DNA of 44,396 nt from Acidithiobacillus caldus ATCC 51756. Its GTDB lineage: Bacteria; Pseudomonadota; Gammaproteobacteria; Acidithiobacillales; Acidithiobacillaceae. The stretch is from NCBI RefSeq assembly GCF_000175575.2, contig NZ_CP005987.1, positions 84,684 through 129,079 of the forward strand, given 5' to 3'. Positions 25,327 to 33,792 of this stretch are shown piece after piece. The notes beneath the pieces were generated by a model. It ran no database searches. It had not been told where the DNA came from and was given only the letters and a program-made list of their open reading frames with translations. Every line of letters begins with the position of its first letter. The stretch's first letter is position 1. The position numbers were made by a program, and so were the translations under genes.

Positions 25327-26013
25327 TTAGGGCGTACCCTCACCCGTGGCAGTTGCACGACATTTCTCGATGGTTTTCTTTTGCTGCTCCTCGGTGGGCA
25401 GATAGTGGTTCCCCTCAAGATCGGCTGCGATTAGCTGGAATTCCTTCAACGCTGGTTCCGGCAACCAGCGTGTAGCTTGACATTCGCTTGCCAACACCGC
25501 CCGCTTGGCGATGTTTCCGCCGATACCAAACCAACCTGCGACACGGCGCAGTACGGGGTTATTGGCAGCCTCTACGGCGGATTGGTAGGCGTGGGGGTGT
25601 GCTGTCCCAGCAATCCCGATCAGCCAGAGCCATTCGCGATCTAGGCGGGTTTCCGACGTGCCGAGAAAGGTTGGAGAGACCGCAACACAACCGTGCTTTC
25701 CGGGGATGCCCGTCAGATAGGGCAGGTCGGGTATGTGTCCGACTTGGGCAATCACCGGAGACGGATCTACGTACAAGGGACGGCGATAGCGCGATAGTTT
25801 CAGCGCCATGGTTTTGCTGGCCAGCCAGCCCGGCTGAGCGTGCTCCCGCAACAAGGCACACGCTTTCCCCGGACTGCCTATGATGCCCGCATTGGCAATG
25901 CCTGTGATGAACACCAGTACTAACCCCCAAGCCAGCGCGCCTGCCAAAGGAGCCGGGGGCTCCTTGATTGACGCTCCCCGCTGCGGTTTGTATGCACTAG
26001 GTCGTTTTCTCAT
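25327..26013 (-). CDS. Exported or membrane-anchored protein of unknown function
   Basis: The 228-residue protein starts at ATG 26013 after AAGGAGAG. It has a basic N-terminus (MRKRPSAYKPQRG) and a single hydrophobic segment (PLAGALAWGLVLVFITGIANA, about residues 22-42) that could be a signal anchor. A soluble domain follows with three cysteines (ACALLREHAQPGW, GKHGCVAV, ASECQATRW). The rest contains LDREWLWLIGIAGTAHPHAY, which I cannot place. The frame is closed by TAA at 25327 but remains open beyond it, so the gene may be truncated by a nonsense change. It precedes the helicase gene on the same strand, separated by a terminator. Confidence 0.6.
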   Translation of the reverse strand: MRKRPSAYKPQRGASIKEPPAPLAGALAWGLVLVFITGIANAGIIGSPGKACALLREHAQPGWLASKTMALKLSRYRRPLYVDPSPVIAQVGHIPDLPYLTGIPGKHGCVAVSPTFLGTSETRLDREWLWLIGIAGTAHPHAYQSAVEAANNPVLRRVAGWFGIGGNIAKRAVLASECQATRWLPEPALKEFQLIAADLEGNHYLPTEEQQKKTIEKCRATATGEGTP

Positions 26014-26344
26014 GGTTCAGCTCTCCTTGCGCACTTGCACCGCCCCCGACGCTTGCCTTGACGGTCGTTTTCCTTGGCCCTCTGCCGGTAGGCATTCCAG
26101 CGCACGCAAAGACTCTACTCACACGGCTCGATGGTGCGCTCCTAAGGACTTTTCCGATGGCATAGCAGTTCCCGTGTACCTTGTGAAGGGCGACAAAGCA
26201 CCCGTTGGGTTTGCGTCAGTGCATTCGTCGCAGCATTTTCGCTGTTTTCACGGCTGCTATACGAGCCTAGCGTCATGGATTGGTCCTCCGGTCCAGTGTG
26301 TGCTCCGGTGTACCCTTTGTGCGGTCGGTCTTGGAGACTACGAG
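26014..26344. other. 331-bp gap between hipA and the 228-residue gene
   Basis: Nothing with coding character is seen on either strand; short frames here lack ribosome sites and family likeness. The promoter of the 228-residue gene should lie near 26020-26100. No T-run hairpin follows hipA. Confidence 0.35.
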
Positions 26345-27679
26345 TCATTCCTTGCGCTGGCGTTTCTGAGGCGCTGGAGCACGGGGATCAGGTTCTGAGA
26401 TGCCGGCCGCGCTCGCCTGCGTCCTGCCCAACGATCGGGCAAAGGCGGACTCTTCGTGCGTGAAGGCGGGCTCGTATTCACGGATCTCGCTGGTGGTCAT
26501 CCCACACCGGCGGGCGACATCGCGCCACAGGCCGGCAATACGTTCGGCCTGGTCCACCACCAGGGAACGAGCAGTATCCTGTTCGAGCTCAAAAAACTCC
26601 GCGGCCTCGAGCAATAGCCCCAGGGAAGCCCGGGTATCCCTCGGATCCAGGATGGCCGTCTTGAGCCGTCGATCCCGCTCGGGGGCAGGGTTGACGTCGA
26701 ACATCGGGGATAGACGCCAGCCACCGGCACCGCGGTACAACAGACCGTGGTTCTTCAGGTGATCGTCGGCATTGGAGACCAGGATGGTAAAGCTGACCCG
26801 AGCGAACAACTCCCGGAGGTCGCGAGGAACATCGCCCGAGAACCGACGCAGCTGCTCGGCGAAGTCGACGTAGGTTCCCCCGACGGCAGAGGACAGCCCG
26901 AGAAAGGATTGGGCAGACAGATAGGGAATGCGGCGTGGACCATCTCGATCGAAGCGGTCCAGGACCGCCACCGCGGTATTCTGGGTGAAAACCAGTTCCG
27001 CGCGAGGAACGGCAATGCCGCAGGCCTGCGCCAGTCGCAGGGCGAGGACCTCCGCTTTCTCCACCGGATGGGTATCGAAACGGGAGGTGAACTTGGCAAG
27101 CGCCAGGTCACCATTAGGCTTGCGCACCGTACACTTGGGGCGCGCACCACCGAGGGAGGCACTGCTCCCGAGCAGTCGTTGGAGGACCTCACGGTCCGGA
27201 TGCGCCGCCTCGATGCGGTGGATATCGGTGACTAGGCTGTTCAGGTCCACCAGGGGCGGCACCCGCCCTGCACCGTCCTGGGCCACGGCCAAAAACGGTC
27301 CCGACTCGCTCTCCCGGAGCCGCAGTGCCCCCAGACGACTCCCATCGTCGACGTCGGTGAGGAGGGTGAATTCGTCTGGATCCCGAGAGAGGCCGCGGGC
27401 CTTGCGCAACAGGCCCCGTCCCCAGGCATCGGGAATGGTATCGGCTAGGGGCGGCGGCAGGCTGCTACCGTGGGCCACCTGCGGATCGCCGTGGAAGAAC
27501 CACTTTTCCGAGGACAGGGGCAAATCCGGCGACAAGGCAAAAGCCCGAGGATGGCGCAACCAGGCCGCACTGTACTGGAATGCCGAAAAGTTTCGCCCGC
27601 CAGCGGAGGATAGCCATAGCGTGCCGACCTCGATGGCCGGGTCACCGATGCAAACCTGTAGGACGCGAGCGTCGCTCAT
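26345..27679 (-). CDS. hipA: HipA-type serine/threonine kinase toxin
   Basis: The 444-residue protein has HipA domain order: an N-terminal subdomain (GTLWLSSAGGRNFSAFQYS...FALSPDLPL), then the kinase core. Key features are the P-loop/activation segment SLGGARPKC (residues 175-183), the catalytic loop NADDHLKN (303-310, catalytic D306) and the metal-binding FDVNPAP (from 327). HipA kinases phosphorylate glutamyl-tRNA synthetase or similar targets, arrest translation and promote persistence. The gene overlaps hipB by one base (TAATG), the standard HipBA layout. As a plasmid-borne pair it probably acts in addiction. The C-terminal 30 residues, rich in Pro and basic residues, exceed the usual end. 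Confidence 0.9.
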   Translation of the reverse strand: MSDARVLQVCIGDPAIEVGTLWLSSAGGRNFSAFQYSAAWLRHPRAFALSPDLPLSSEKWFFHGDPQVAHGSSLPPPLADTIPDAWGRGLLRKARGLSRDPDEFTLLTDVDDGSRLGALRLRESESGPFLAVAQDGAGRVPPLVDLNSLVTDIHRIEAAHPDREVLQRLLGSSASLGGARPKCTVRKPNGDLALAKFTSRFDTHPVEKAEVLALRLAQACGIAVPRAELVFTQNTAVAVLDRFDRDGPRRIPYLSAQSFLGLSSAVGGTYVDFAEQLRRFSGDVPRDLRELFARVSFTILVSNADDHLKNHGLLYRGAGGWRLSPMFDVNPAPERDRRLKTAILDPRDTRASLGLLLEAAEFFELEQDTARSLVVDQAERIAGLWRDVARRCGMTTSEIREYEPAFTHEESAFARSLGRTQASAAGISEPDPRAPAPQKRQRKE

Positions 27680-28050
27680 TAGAACGCCCCATCGTCCGCC
27701 GCGGGGGGCACAGCATTCATGCCAGCCGCCGTCGCGCTGCGCGGCCTGCGGACGCGCTTTGGCAGGGTTTCGACACTCAAGGCCAGCCCCAAGTCATCGG
27801 CACCCACATCCAGGAGCTGCGCGAGCCGTTCCGTCTCTCCCAAGACGACCAAGACCATGGCCAGGGATCCCAGAGACACGCTGGGGTGCCCCTGTTCCAG
27901 ACGACGAACCGTTCCAACATCGATCCCCGCGCCCTCGGCTACCCGTTGCTGGGTCATGCGTCGCCGGCGGCGCGCGATCGACAGGTCCTCTCCGAGCTTC
28001 TTGAGCGCGTACCGGGCAGATGGGGCGGGGGCTTTGGATCGCATAACCAT
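27679..28050 (-). CDS. hipB: HipB-type XRE antitoxin and repressor
   Basis: The 123-residue protein has an XRE helix-turn-helix (IARRRRRMTQQRVAEGAGID, with recognition helix VGTVRRLEQGHPSVSLGSLA). A 40-residue C-terminal tail is rich in Ala/Arg and might be disordered, like the HipB tail that is degraded by Lon. Two start codons are possible, 28050 and 28044. It should bind HipA and the operator upstream. The sequence TTGTACAGCA at 28086-28095, just upstream, partly resembles the TTGTACGAAC motif seen before two other genes of this region. Confidence 0.85.
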   Translation of the reverse strand: MVMRSKAPAPSARYALKKLGEDLSIARRRRRMTQQRVAEGAGIDVGTVRRLEQGHPSVSLGSLAMVLVVLGETERLAQLLDVGADDLGLALSVETLPKRVRRPRSATAAGMNAVPPAADDGAF

Positions 28051-28179
28051 GGATATAGAAGCTCGTAAAATGCCTTAACAGCGTATTTGTACAGCATAAA
28101 GAAACATCGGACAATGGCGCTAAGGACGTGGCGTTGGCGATGTGTTGGGCGTTCGACGCGCTGGGCCCCAGCCGGAGTC

Positions 28180-28746
28180 CTAGTAAACCATGACAAAATG
28201 CCGCCCGATCATACGGGTAAGGTTGGGATCGGCGCGGAACAACTGGGTCGGAAGAATGGCTACCGTTATCCCGGTGCCACGCTTCGTCCGGGCGATGTGC
28301 TTGGTCCAGAAGATGCGCTCGAGGCGCACCGTGATGATCTGCCCATCGCGCTCGTGCCGCTGTTCCCCGTAGGGCGGATTGAATATCGATACAGACGCCC
28401 AGTTTTCCGATATCGATACGTCGGGAGAGATGCCATCGGCATGAAGCACCGATCCCGGTATCCCCCGCGCGTTGAGATAGCTGTGCGCCGTCTGAAAACG
28501 CTCGTCGTGCAGCTCGATGCCCCACAGGGACGTTTCGGCCCCCATGGCTTGCAAGGCGCTGGCGACCGGCGCCAGGGCATCGACCTTCCCACAGGAGCAG
28601 TCGAACAGCTGCACCGGCGTTCCCGGCTGTACGACCAATTTTTTGGTGATCGCCTCAATGGTCTCGCGATCCGTTGGCCAATATCCAAGTCTCGCGATAT
28701 TGGCGTCTTTCTGTGAACCTCTGGAGAGGTTGTTCACGGGTTGCAT
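28180..28746 (-). CDS. Truncated DUF6094-like adenine-specific DNA methyltransferase
   Basis: The 188-residue protein has a SAM-binding motif I variant (QLFDCSCGKVDALAPVASAL, about residues 46-65), an acidic turn in WGIELHDERF, and the catalytic NPPY motif at SIFNPPYGEQ. It begins ARLGYWPTDRETIEAI, like the DUF6094 family. Relatives known to me are about twice as long, with a C-terminal domain after the point where this protein stops (RMIGRHFVMVY). The truncation precedes hipB by 130 bp. It starts at ATG 28746 with GGAGG upstream. It may be an inactive remnant or a small orphan methyltransferase. Confidence 0.65.
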   Translation of the reverse strand: MQPVNNLSRGSQKDANIARLGYWPTDRETIEAITKKLVVQPGTPVQLFDCSCGKVDALAPVASALQAMGAETSLWGIELHDERFQTAHSYLNARGIPGSVLHADGISPDVSISENWASVSIFNPPYGEQRHERDGQIITVRLERIFWTKHIARTKRGTGITVAILPTQLFRADPNLTRMIGRHFVMVY

Positions 28747-28760
28747 AGATCCTCCAACAA

Positions 28761-28789
28761 AAAACCCGCGCGACGATCGTGCGGGTTTT
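28761..28789 (-). terminator. Rho-independent terminator 2 of a tandem pair
   Basis: The stem AAAACCCGC/GCGGGTTTT is followed on the minus strand by TTTTTTGTTGG. It sits just upstream of the methyltransferase start and adds to the terminator at 28801-28820 in stopping transcription from the coiled-coil gene. Confidence 0.85.
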
Positions 28790-28800
28790 GGGTAATAAAA

Positions 28801-28820
28801 AACCGGCGGAAAAGCCGGTT
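28801..28820 (-). terminator. Rho-independent terminator 1 of a tandem pair
   Basis: The stem AACCGGC/GCCGGTT with a GGAAAA loop is followed on the minus strand by a T run (28794-28800 region). It lies 28 bp after the stop of the coiled-coil gene. Confidence 0.88.
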
Positions 28821-28847
28821 ATTAGGGTTTGGTGTCCGAACCTTCGA

Positions 28848-29210
28848 TCATGGCTTCAACTCCAGGACGGCCGTCAAGACGCCGATACCGGTAATCCACA
28901 TCGCGAACATCCAACGAATGAGCGAAGCCTGCATCTTAGCCATGTCTTGGCCCATCTTAGCCATATCCTGTCGGATTCCAGCCTCCATCTTGGCCATATC
29001 CTGCCGGATTCCGACTTCCATTTTCACCATGTCCTGCCGAATGCCGCTCTCCAGGCGTGTGCAGGCGACTTCGAGATCGGCCTTCGTGGCGAGAACGCCA
29101 CGGATGGCTTTTTCGAAGGCGTTAGCGACCCCTTCTGCCTGCTCTCGATCCATTCCACTCCGGACAAGGTCTTTGGACATTTCGAGTTTGTCGATCATTG
29201 GTGACCCCAT
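28848..29210 (-). CDS. Coiled-coil protein with C-terminal membrane anchor (DUF1640-like)
   Basis: The 120-residue protein starts at ATG 29210. It opens with a short helical domain (LVRSGMDREQAEGVANAFEK). An 11-residue repeat follows, with the pattern GIRQDMAKMEA seen about three and a half times (residues 55-90), predicting a parallel coiled coil. It ends in a hydrophobic anchor (LIRWMFAMWITGIGVLTAVL). This matches the DUF1640/CCDC90 layout: N-terminal domain, coiled coil and terminal transmembrane helix, often found near phage or plasmid genes. Oligomeric membrane tethering is likely; the function is unknown. It lies 54 bp downstream of nrdB and is closed by two terminators. Confidence 0.7.
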   Translation of the reverse strand: MGSPMIDKLEMSKDLVRSGMDREQAEGVANAFEKAIRGVLATKADLEVACTRLESGIRQDMVKMEVGIRQDMAKMEAGIRQDMAKMGQDMAKMQASLIRWMFAMWITGIGVLTAVLELKP

Positions 29211-29264
29211 GGGTCCATTCTCCTTTTCAGCATAGTACGCGAAGCACCTCGAGGAAAGGACCGT

Positions 29265-30302
29265 TCAGTCGTCCCAGGAGAGCGCTCCGCCGGTTTGGTA
29301 GTCCGTGACACGCGATTCGAAGAAGTTTTTCTCCTTCTTCAGATCCATCATCTCGCTCATCCATGGGAAGGGATTCTGCACGTTCTCCCACTGCGGCTTG
29401 AGGCCGATCTGGCTGAGACGACGGTTGCCGATGTAGCGGACGTACTCCTTGAACATCGGAGCGTTTAGCCCGAGTATGCCCCGGGGCATGGTGTCGTCGG
29501 CGTAGGCGCACTCCAGCTCCACGCCTTGGCGAATGAGCCCGACGATTTCCTGCTGAAACCCCTCCGTCCAGAGCTGCGGGTTTTCCAGCTTGATCTGGTT
29601 GATGAGGTCGATGCCGAAATTGCAGTGCATGGACTCATCGCGCAGGATGTACTGGTACTGCTCCGCTGCCCCCACCATCTTGTTCTGCCGGCCCATGGCC
29701 AGAATCTGGCTGAATCCGACGTAGAAGAACAGGCCTTCCATGATGGTGGCAAAGACGATCAGGGAGCGCAGGAGTTTCTGATCGTTCTCCCGGGTCCCCG
29801 TCTGAAAGTCTGGGTCCGCGAGGGTTTCGATGAACGGGATGAGAAACTCGTCCTTGGCCCGTACCGACGGGACCTCGTGGTACATATTGAAGATCTCGCC
29901 CTCGTCCAGCCCCAGAGACTCGACGATGTACTGATAGGCGTGGGTGTGGATGGCCTCTTCGAAGGCCTGCCGCAAGAGATACTGCCGGCACTCGGGCGCC
30001 GTGATGTGGCGATAGGTGCCGAGCACAATGTTGTTGGCCGCGAGGCTGTCTGCGGTCACGAAAAAGCCCAGGTTGCGCTTGACGATGCGCCGCTCGTCCT
30101 CGGTCAGGCCCTTGGGGTCTTTCCAGAGCGCGATATCGCGTGCCATCTGCACTTCCTGGGGCATCCAGTGGTTGGCACAGGCGGCCAGGTATTTGTCCCA
30201 GGCCCACTGATACTTGAAGGGCACGAGCTGATTCACGTCGGCCCGGCCATTGATGATGCGCTTGTCCTCAACGCGGACGCGCGCGGTCGCGAGGTTTTCC
30301 AT
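29265..30302 (-). CDS. nrdB: Class I ribonucleotide reductase small subunit (NrdB)
   Basis: This 345-residue diiron protein has all metal ligands in order: D85 (TADSLAANN), E116 and H119 ([10 protein letters not shown]), E189 (TIMEGLFFY), and E223 and H226 (RDESMH). The radical tyrosine is Y123, four residues after H119, as Y122 follows H118 in E. coli. It makes the tyrosyl radical that the large subunit NrdA needs to reduce ribonucleotides. NrdA is not in the window; it must be encoded elsewhere or lie beyond the edge of this replicon. The start ATG 30302 follows AAGGAG. A TTGTACGAAC motif lies just upstream. NrdB on a plasmid would support its DNA supply. Confidence 0.96.
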   Translation of the reverse strand: MENLATARVRVEDKRIINGRADVNQLVPFKYQWAWDKYLAACANHWMPQEVQMARDIALWKDPKGLTEDERRIVKRNLGFFVTADSLAANNIVLGTYRHITAPECRQYLLRQAFEEAIHTHAYQYIVESLGLDEGEIFNMYHEVPSVRAKDEFLIPFIETLADPDFQTGTRENDQKLLRSLIVFATIMEGLFFYVGFSQILAMGRQNKMVGAAEQYQYILRDESMHCNFGIDLINQIKLENPQLWTEGFQQEIVGLIRQGVELECAYADDTMPRGILGLNAPMFKEYVRYIGNRRLSQIGLKPQWENVQNPFPWMSEMMDLKKEKNFFESRVTDYQTGGALSWDD

Positions 30303-30320
30303 GGAAAACTCCTTGGTCGA

Positions 30321-30330
30321 TTGTACGAAC
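30321..30330. promoter_or_regulatory. TTGTACGAAC motif upstream of nrdB
   Basis: This decamer is identical to the one at 22246-22255 and lies 18 bp before the nrdB start codon. Together they suggest a common regulator of two plasmid-type genes. It does not match the NrdR box or the gamma-proteobacterial LexA box that I know. Confidence 0.35.
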
Positions 30331-30431
30331 GATATAACGGGATTGGATCTTCTCTCGAAGGCGAGAAAAGACCGTATTGCGCAGCCGGTACCAAACGGCG
30401 GTTTTCCAGAATACTGGATGGTGGTAAGAGC

Positions 30432-31559
30432 CTATACCATACATCCCGTTAAGGCCTTTCGCAAGAGCGACACATCGTGGTCTTGACGGGGAACCGCATA
30501 GGTCGTCACGCGACCGGCGGCGAGCCACTTCTGCAGACGGCTGGTTGGGACCGGGGCGCGCTCTGGCCGCATCCGTTCTCCATCGACAGGCGGTCCATCG
30601 TACACCTCGCAAAGGCTTCCAACCGGACGATAGAACCGCTGTCCATCCGTGAACCAATGCCCTTCCAGGTTCGCCGCGGCCTGGGCCTCGGCTTTTTCGC
30701 GCAGCGCCGCTTCCTGCGGCGATAGCGTCGTGGCAGGGCGTTTGGTCTCCCAGACCGGCTCGTCACCGGTGGTCATACGCCGTAAGGTGCCCAAGAGGTA
30801 GGCTTGCGGGTGTGTAGCCTGCCGTAACCGCTCACCGATGGCGAGCAGCACCGCGCTTAGGGTCGTGCCTGCCTCCCGAGCCCGCTTCATGCCTGTTGCG
30901 AGTACCGCAGGCGCAATGCCTCGATCGACCCAAGGCTGGAGATCCGCAGGCAACGTATCCTTTCGGGCAAAGTGCGTGCGCGCGTTCGCGACTGTGCTTT
31001 TACTGATTTTGTTCTTAATGGTTGTGTTCTCTATAGCGTGTATCTCTGAGATACACGGCCGTGTATCCAAGCCATCCCCGTGGATAGCCTGTTCGGTGGT
31101 GTCTGAGCGCAGGTTTTGCCCGGCGCTCTCGGTGGCGCTCAAAGCCTGTGTAACGGCCTGTGGCGCGTTTTTTGGGAGTGTGGTGTGTGGCGGGATTGGC
31201 TCGGCCAGGGCGGAAACCGGCTCGCCGGGCTGCAGGAGGCCTGCGATCTGCAAGACCGAATCGGAGATTCGGGTGCGCACGGTACGAAAGTTCCCCGTCC
31301 GCTCGGAGTGTTCCTGATGGAACCGTTCGATCAGGCCAGAGCGATGGAGCCGGACCAGGGCGCGCCGCACGGTTACGCAGGCCAGATGGAGTTTTTCCGC
31401 CAGAACCGCGGCGCGAGGGTGCACGGGCTCCCTGGGATTGCGCAGGGAGACGTAAGAAAGCAGCTCGATGAGGACGGACTGCTCGGTCCGGCCAAGGTCG
31501 GGCAAGGCGGTGTGGCGCAAGGTGTTCATTGCGCGCAGAACGACTGCAGGAGGTGCCAT
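30432..31559 (-). CDS. Winged-helix replication-initiator-like protein
   Basis: I start at ATG 31559 (375 residues), preceded by GGAG; a GTG 42 bp upstream is a weaker choice. The N-terminal part is a winged helix-turn-helix: LGRTEQSVLIELLSYVSLRN, then AAVLAEKLHLACVTVRRALV and LHRSGLIERFHQ. A long Ala/Pro/Thr linker follows (about 125-200), then a helical C-terminal half with SPQEAALREKAEAQAAANLE. HTH proteins of this shape next to parAB are often plasmid initiators or copy control proteins, but no recognised Rep domain is seen. It transcribes away from the AT-rich region and parS array, which fits an origin between them. The call is an inference from context. Confidence 0.55.
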   Translation of the reverse strand: MAPPAVVLRAMNTLRHTALPDLGRTEQSVLIELLSYVSLRNPREPVHPRAAVLAEKLHLACVTVRRALVRLHRSGLIERFHQEHSERTGNFRTVRTRISDSVLQIAGLLQPGEPVSALAEPIPPHTTLPKNAPQAVTQALSATESAGQNLRSDTTEQAIHGDGLDTRPCISEIHAIENTTIKNKISKSTVANARTHFARKDTLPADLQPWVDRGIAPAVLATGMKRAREAGTTLSAVLLAIGERLRQATHPQAYLLGTLRRMTTGDEPVWETKRPATTLSPQEAALREKAEAQAAANLEGHWFTDGQRFYRPVGSLCEVYDGPPVDGERMRPERAPVPTSRLQKWLAAGRVTTYAVPRQDHDVSLLRKALTGCMV

Positions 31560-32125
31560 AGCGAATCTCCATGATTTTGGGCAAAACCTCTCCCTTGACA
31601 CGGATTCGCTCTTTTGAAAAAATTGCAGCTGTTCTGGGTTGCAATTCTTTTGAGCGGTTTGCTCCAGTGTCCAGCTAGAGCGGTCCGTATCTCAGGTACC
31701 AAAGTCAGAGGCTGGGGTTTCCAAGACCCTAGCCTTTGATGTTTTCTGTATCTCTTCTTACGTCCTCATCTATGCCTCCTGGTGCCCGTATTCAGTGTTC
31801 GACTGAGCAGGCGCTAAGTGTGAATATAATGCATAGCACTTTATCTATACAACAGTATATGAGCTCCTGTGTCAACAAAGCTGGCCACGGCGTTCGCATT
31901 TTCACGGTTATAATCTAACTATCTGATTTATATGAGTTAATTAAAAATAGTCTGAATCACCAAGCGAAATTTGGCCAATCATTAGCCAGGCGGTTTTAAT
32001 AGTATCTATGGCTATATGTCTTGATCCTGTATATCTGATTTTTTCTTTTAACGATAAACCATAACGGAATATATGATCGACCTATATTCATGGGTCTGTT
32101 TAGCATATTGCTCTCCATGCGGTCC
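31560..32125. other. AT-rich intergenic region, candidate replication origin
   Basis: This stretch has no convincing gene and is AT-rich, especially 31780-32100. It contains an inverted repeat AATTGCA/TGCAATT (31621-31627, 31640-31646), which could be an operator of the Rep-like gene. It also has a near-perfect hairpin AGGCTGGGGT/ACCCTAGCCT (31709-31735) followed by TTTGATG. Placed between a Rep-like gene and a parS array, it is the best candidate for a plasmid origin; I found no clear DnaA box consensus. Confidence 0.4.
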
Positions 32126-32760
32126 TTGCGACGTGGTAAGACGGTTCTTCGGTGCGGTGTGACGTTGGTTTTTGCGACGTCGAAAAAAACGCGACTACTG
32201 AGGTAGGGTGTTTGTCTGTGGCAGCGGCCCGATACGGCGGAGGTCTGCTGGTGTTGGCTGTGCCTTGACGGGCGATTGGTTTTGCGACGTGGAAAGACGG
32301 TTCTTCGGTAGGGGGCTGCGTTGGTTTTTGCGACGTCGCAATAAGCGCGGCTACTGAGGTAGGGTATTTGTCTGTGACAGCGGCCCGATACGGCGGAGGT
32401 CTGCTGGTGTTGGCTGTGCCTTGACGGGCGATTGGTTTTGCGACGTGGAAAGACGGTTCTTCGGTAGGGGGCTGCGTTGGTTTTTGCGACGTCGCAATAA
32501 GCGCGACTACTGAGGTAGGGTATTTGTCTGTGACAGCGGCCCGATACGGCGGAGGTCTGCTGGTGTTGGCTGTGCCTGACTGGCGATGGGTTTTGCGACG
32601 TGGAAAGACGGTTCTTCGGTAGGGGGCTGCGTTGGTTTTTGCGACGTCGCAATAAGCGCGACTACTGAGGTAGGGTATTTGTCTGTGACAGCGGCCCGAT
32701 GCGGCGGAGGTCTGCTGGTGTTGTCTGTGCTTGTGGGCCATGGGTTTTGCGACGTCGCAA
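32126..32760. repeat. parS: parS-like centromere array, 156-bp period
   Basis: Nine sites share the core TTGCGACGT. Perfect 14-bp palindromes TTGCGACGTCGCAA lie at 32328, 32484, 32639 and 32747, with a near-perfect TTGCGACGTCGAAA at 32172. One-sided TTGCGACGTGG sites lie at 32126, 32282, 32438 and 32593. Spacing alternates about 46 and 108-110 bp, giving a 154-156-bp repeat unit. The array lies next to the parB stop, the usual position of a centromere. Frames reading through it are artefacts of the repeats. Confidence 0.8.
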
Positions 32761-32775
32761 AAATGGTTGGTTTGG

Positions 32776-33792
32776 TTAAGTCTCCTCAGACACTTCTTTA
32801 TCGTGGCCGGCGTCTTTTTCATCGGCAGAGAAGTCTTTCAACAACCGAATTGCTGCTTCCCTCAATGAGTCCAGGATCTTTCCCTCGTTATCTTTATCTG
32901 TGTATGCCGATAACAAAAACTCAACACGTCCATATCCATCAAAAACTGCGCTTGCTCGAATATTTTTTGATTCTACAATGTTTACCCTTTTTGTTTTTCT
33001 ACCGTTAATGTCCTTTTCTGCAAGCCCACGTGCCAAAACTTCTTGTAACTGTTTGATAGTTACCGACTTAGAACTGACTTTCTCTGCCAATTTTAGTCCA
33101 ACATCTGCGCCATGTCGTTCCTGTATTTTGAAAATCAGTTCTGCGAAGTTATAAGTAAATCTTTCAGGATTCTGTAATACGATCTCCAATATTTCTTTGG
33201 ATAATTTAGTATAGCAAAGCATTCTGGAAACCATGCTATCCGTCGTGCCCATTGCTCCTGCAAGATCGGATTGAGACTGGAAAACTCCATCGTTTATCAA
33301 TTTTCCCCAATACAAACCGATGTCAACATCATAATGATCGTTTCTTTTTTCATTTTCCATGAAAGCGAGAACGGCTATTTCTTTCACATCCTTGCTTTTG
33401 TGAATTATTGCAGGTATCGCTTGCAAAGATGGAATATCTTTTAGGTATTTCGTAATCGCTTTTAGTCTAGTACGTCCAGCTATGACTTGGTAGAAGCCAC
33501 TTTTTTTGTCATCCGGTACGACGTGTATTGGGTTTATAAGTCCATGAGCCCTGATCGAATCGGACATCATTTTTATTTTATCTTCTTCGTACACGCATCG
33601 TGGATTGTATTTATAGTCGATCAGTTTGTGGATGGGGAGAAGGTGTACGATATCTTCTTTCTGATCTGCCTGGCTTTCTGAGTTTATGTCGGTTTGGTAA
33701 TCCGCGAGACCGCGAAGACCGGAATCAGCTGCTTTAGCTCCGGAAACTGGAAGTGGTCTTGTCAATCCCATCGGCTTATCCATGATTCTCAT
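32776..33792 (-). CDS. parB: ParB-family centromere-binding CTPase-like protein
   Basis: The 338-residue protein has the ParB/Spo0J core: LPIHKLIDYKYNPR, then GLINPIHVVPDD, the CTP-pocket region VIAGRTRLKA (GERRxRA in chromosomal ParB, here G-R-T-R) and MENEKRND (ENxxRxD). A helix-turn-helix follows (SQSDLAGAMGTTDSMVSRML). Its start overlaps the parA stop by 17 bp, so the pair is coupled. It should bind the TTGCGACGTCGCAA array just downstream and spread or bridge to form the segregation complex. The gene is clearly more AT-rich than its neighbours, pointing to a different origin from the surrounding region. Confidence 0.9.
   Translation of the reverse strand: MRIMDKPMGLTRPLPVSGAKAADSGLRGLADYQTDINSESQADQKEDIVHLLPIHKLIDYKYNPRCVYEEDKIKMMSDSIRAHGLINPIHVVPDDKKSGFYQVIAGRTRLKAITKYLKDIPSLQAIPAIIHKSKDVKEIAVLAFMENEKRNDHYDVDIGLYWGKLINDGVFQSQSDLAGAMGTTDSMVSRMLCYTKLSKEILEIVLQNPERFTYNFAELIFKIQERHGADVGLKLAEKVSSKSVTIKQLQEVLARGLAEKDINGRKTKRVNIVESKNIRASAVFDGYGRVEFLLSAYTDKDNEGKILDSLREAAIRLLKDFSADEKDAGHDKEVSEET

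Noticed and set aside
23421-25475. Plus-strand open frame of 684 codons opposite the UvrD-like helicase
   Set aside because: The minus strand carries all SF1 helicase motifs; the plus frame is an antisense shadow without recognisable domains.
32126-32760. CRISPR array
   Set aside because: The repeated unit is 156 bp with conserved filler and no unique spacers, and no cas genes are near.
31996-32822. Repetitive open frames across the parS array
   Set aside because: They simply translate the 156-bp repeats, lack starts with ribosome sites and overlap each other; the DNA repeats themselves are the feature.
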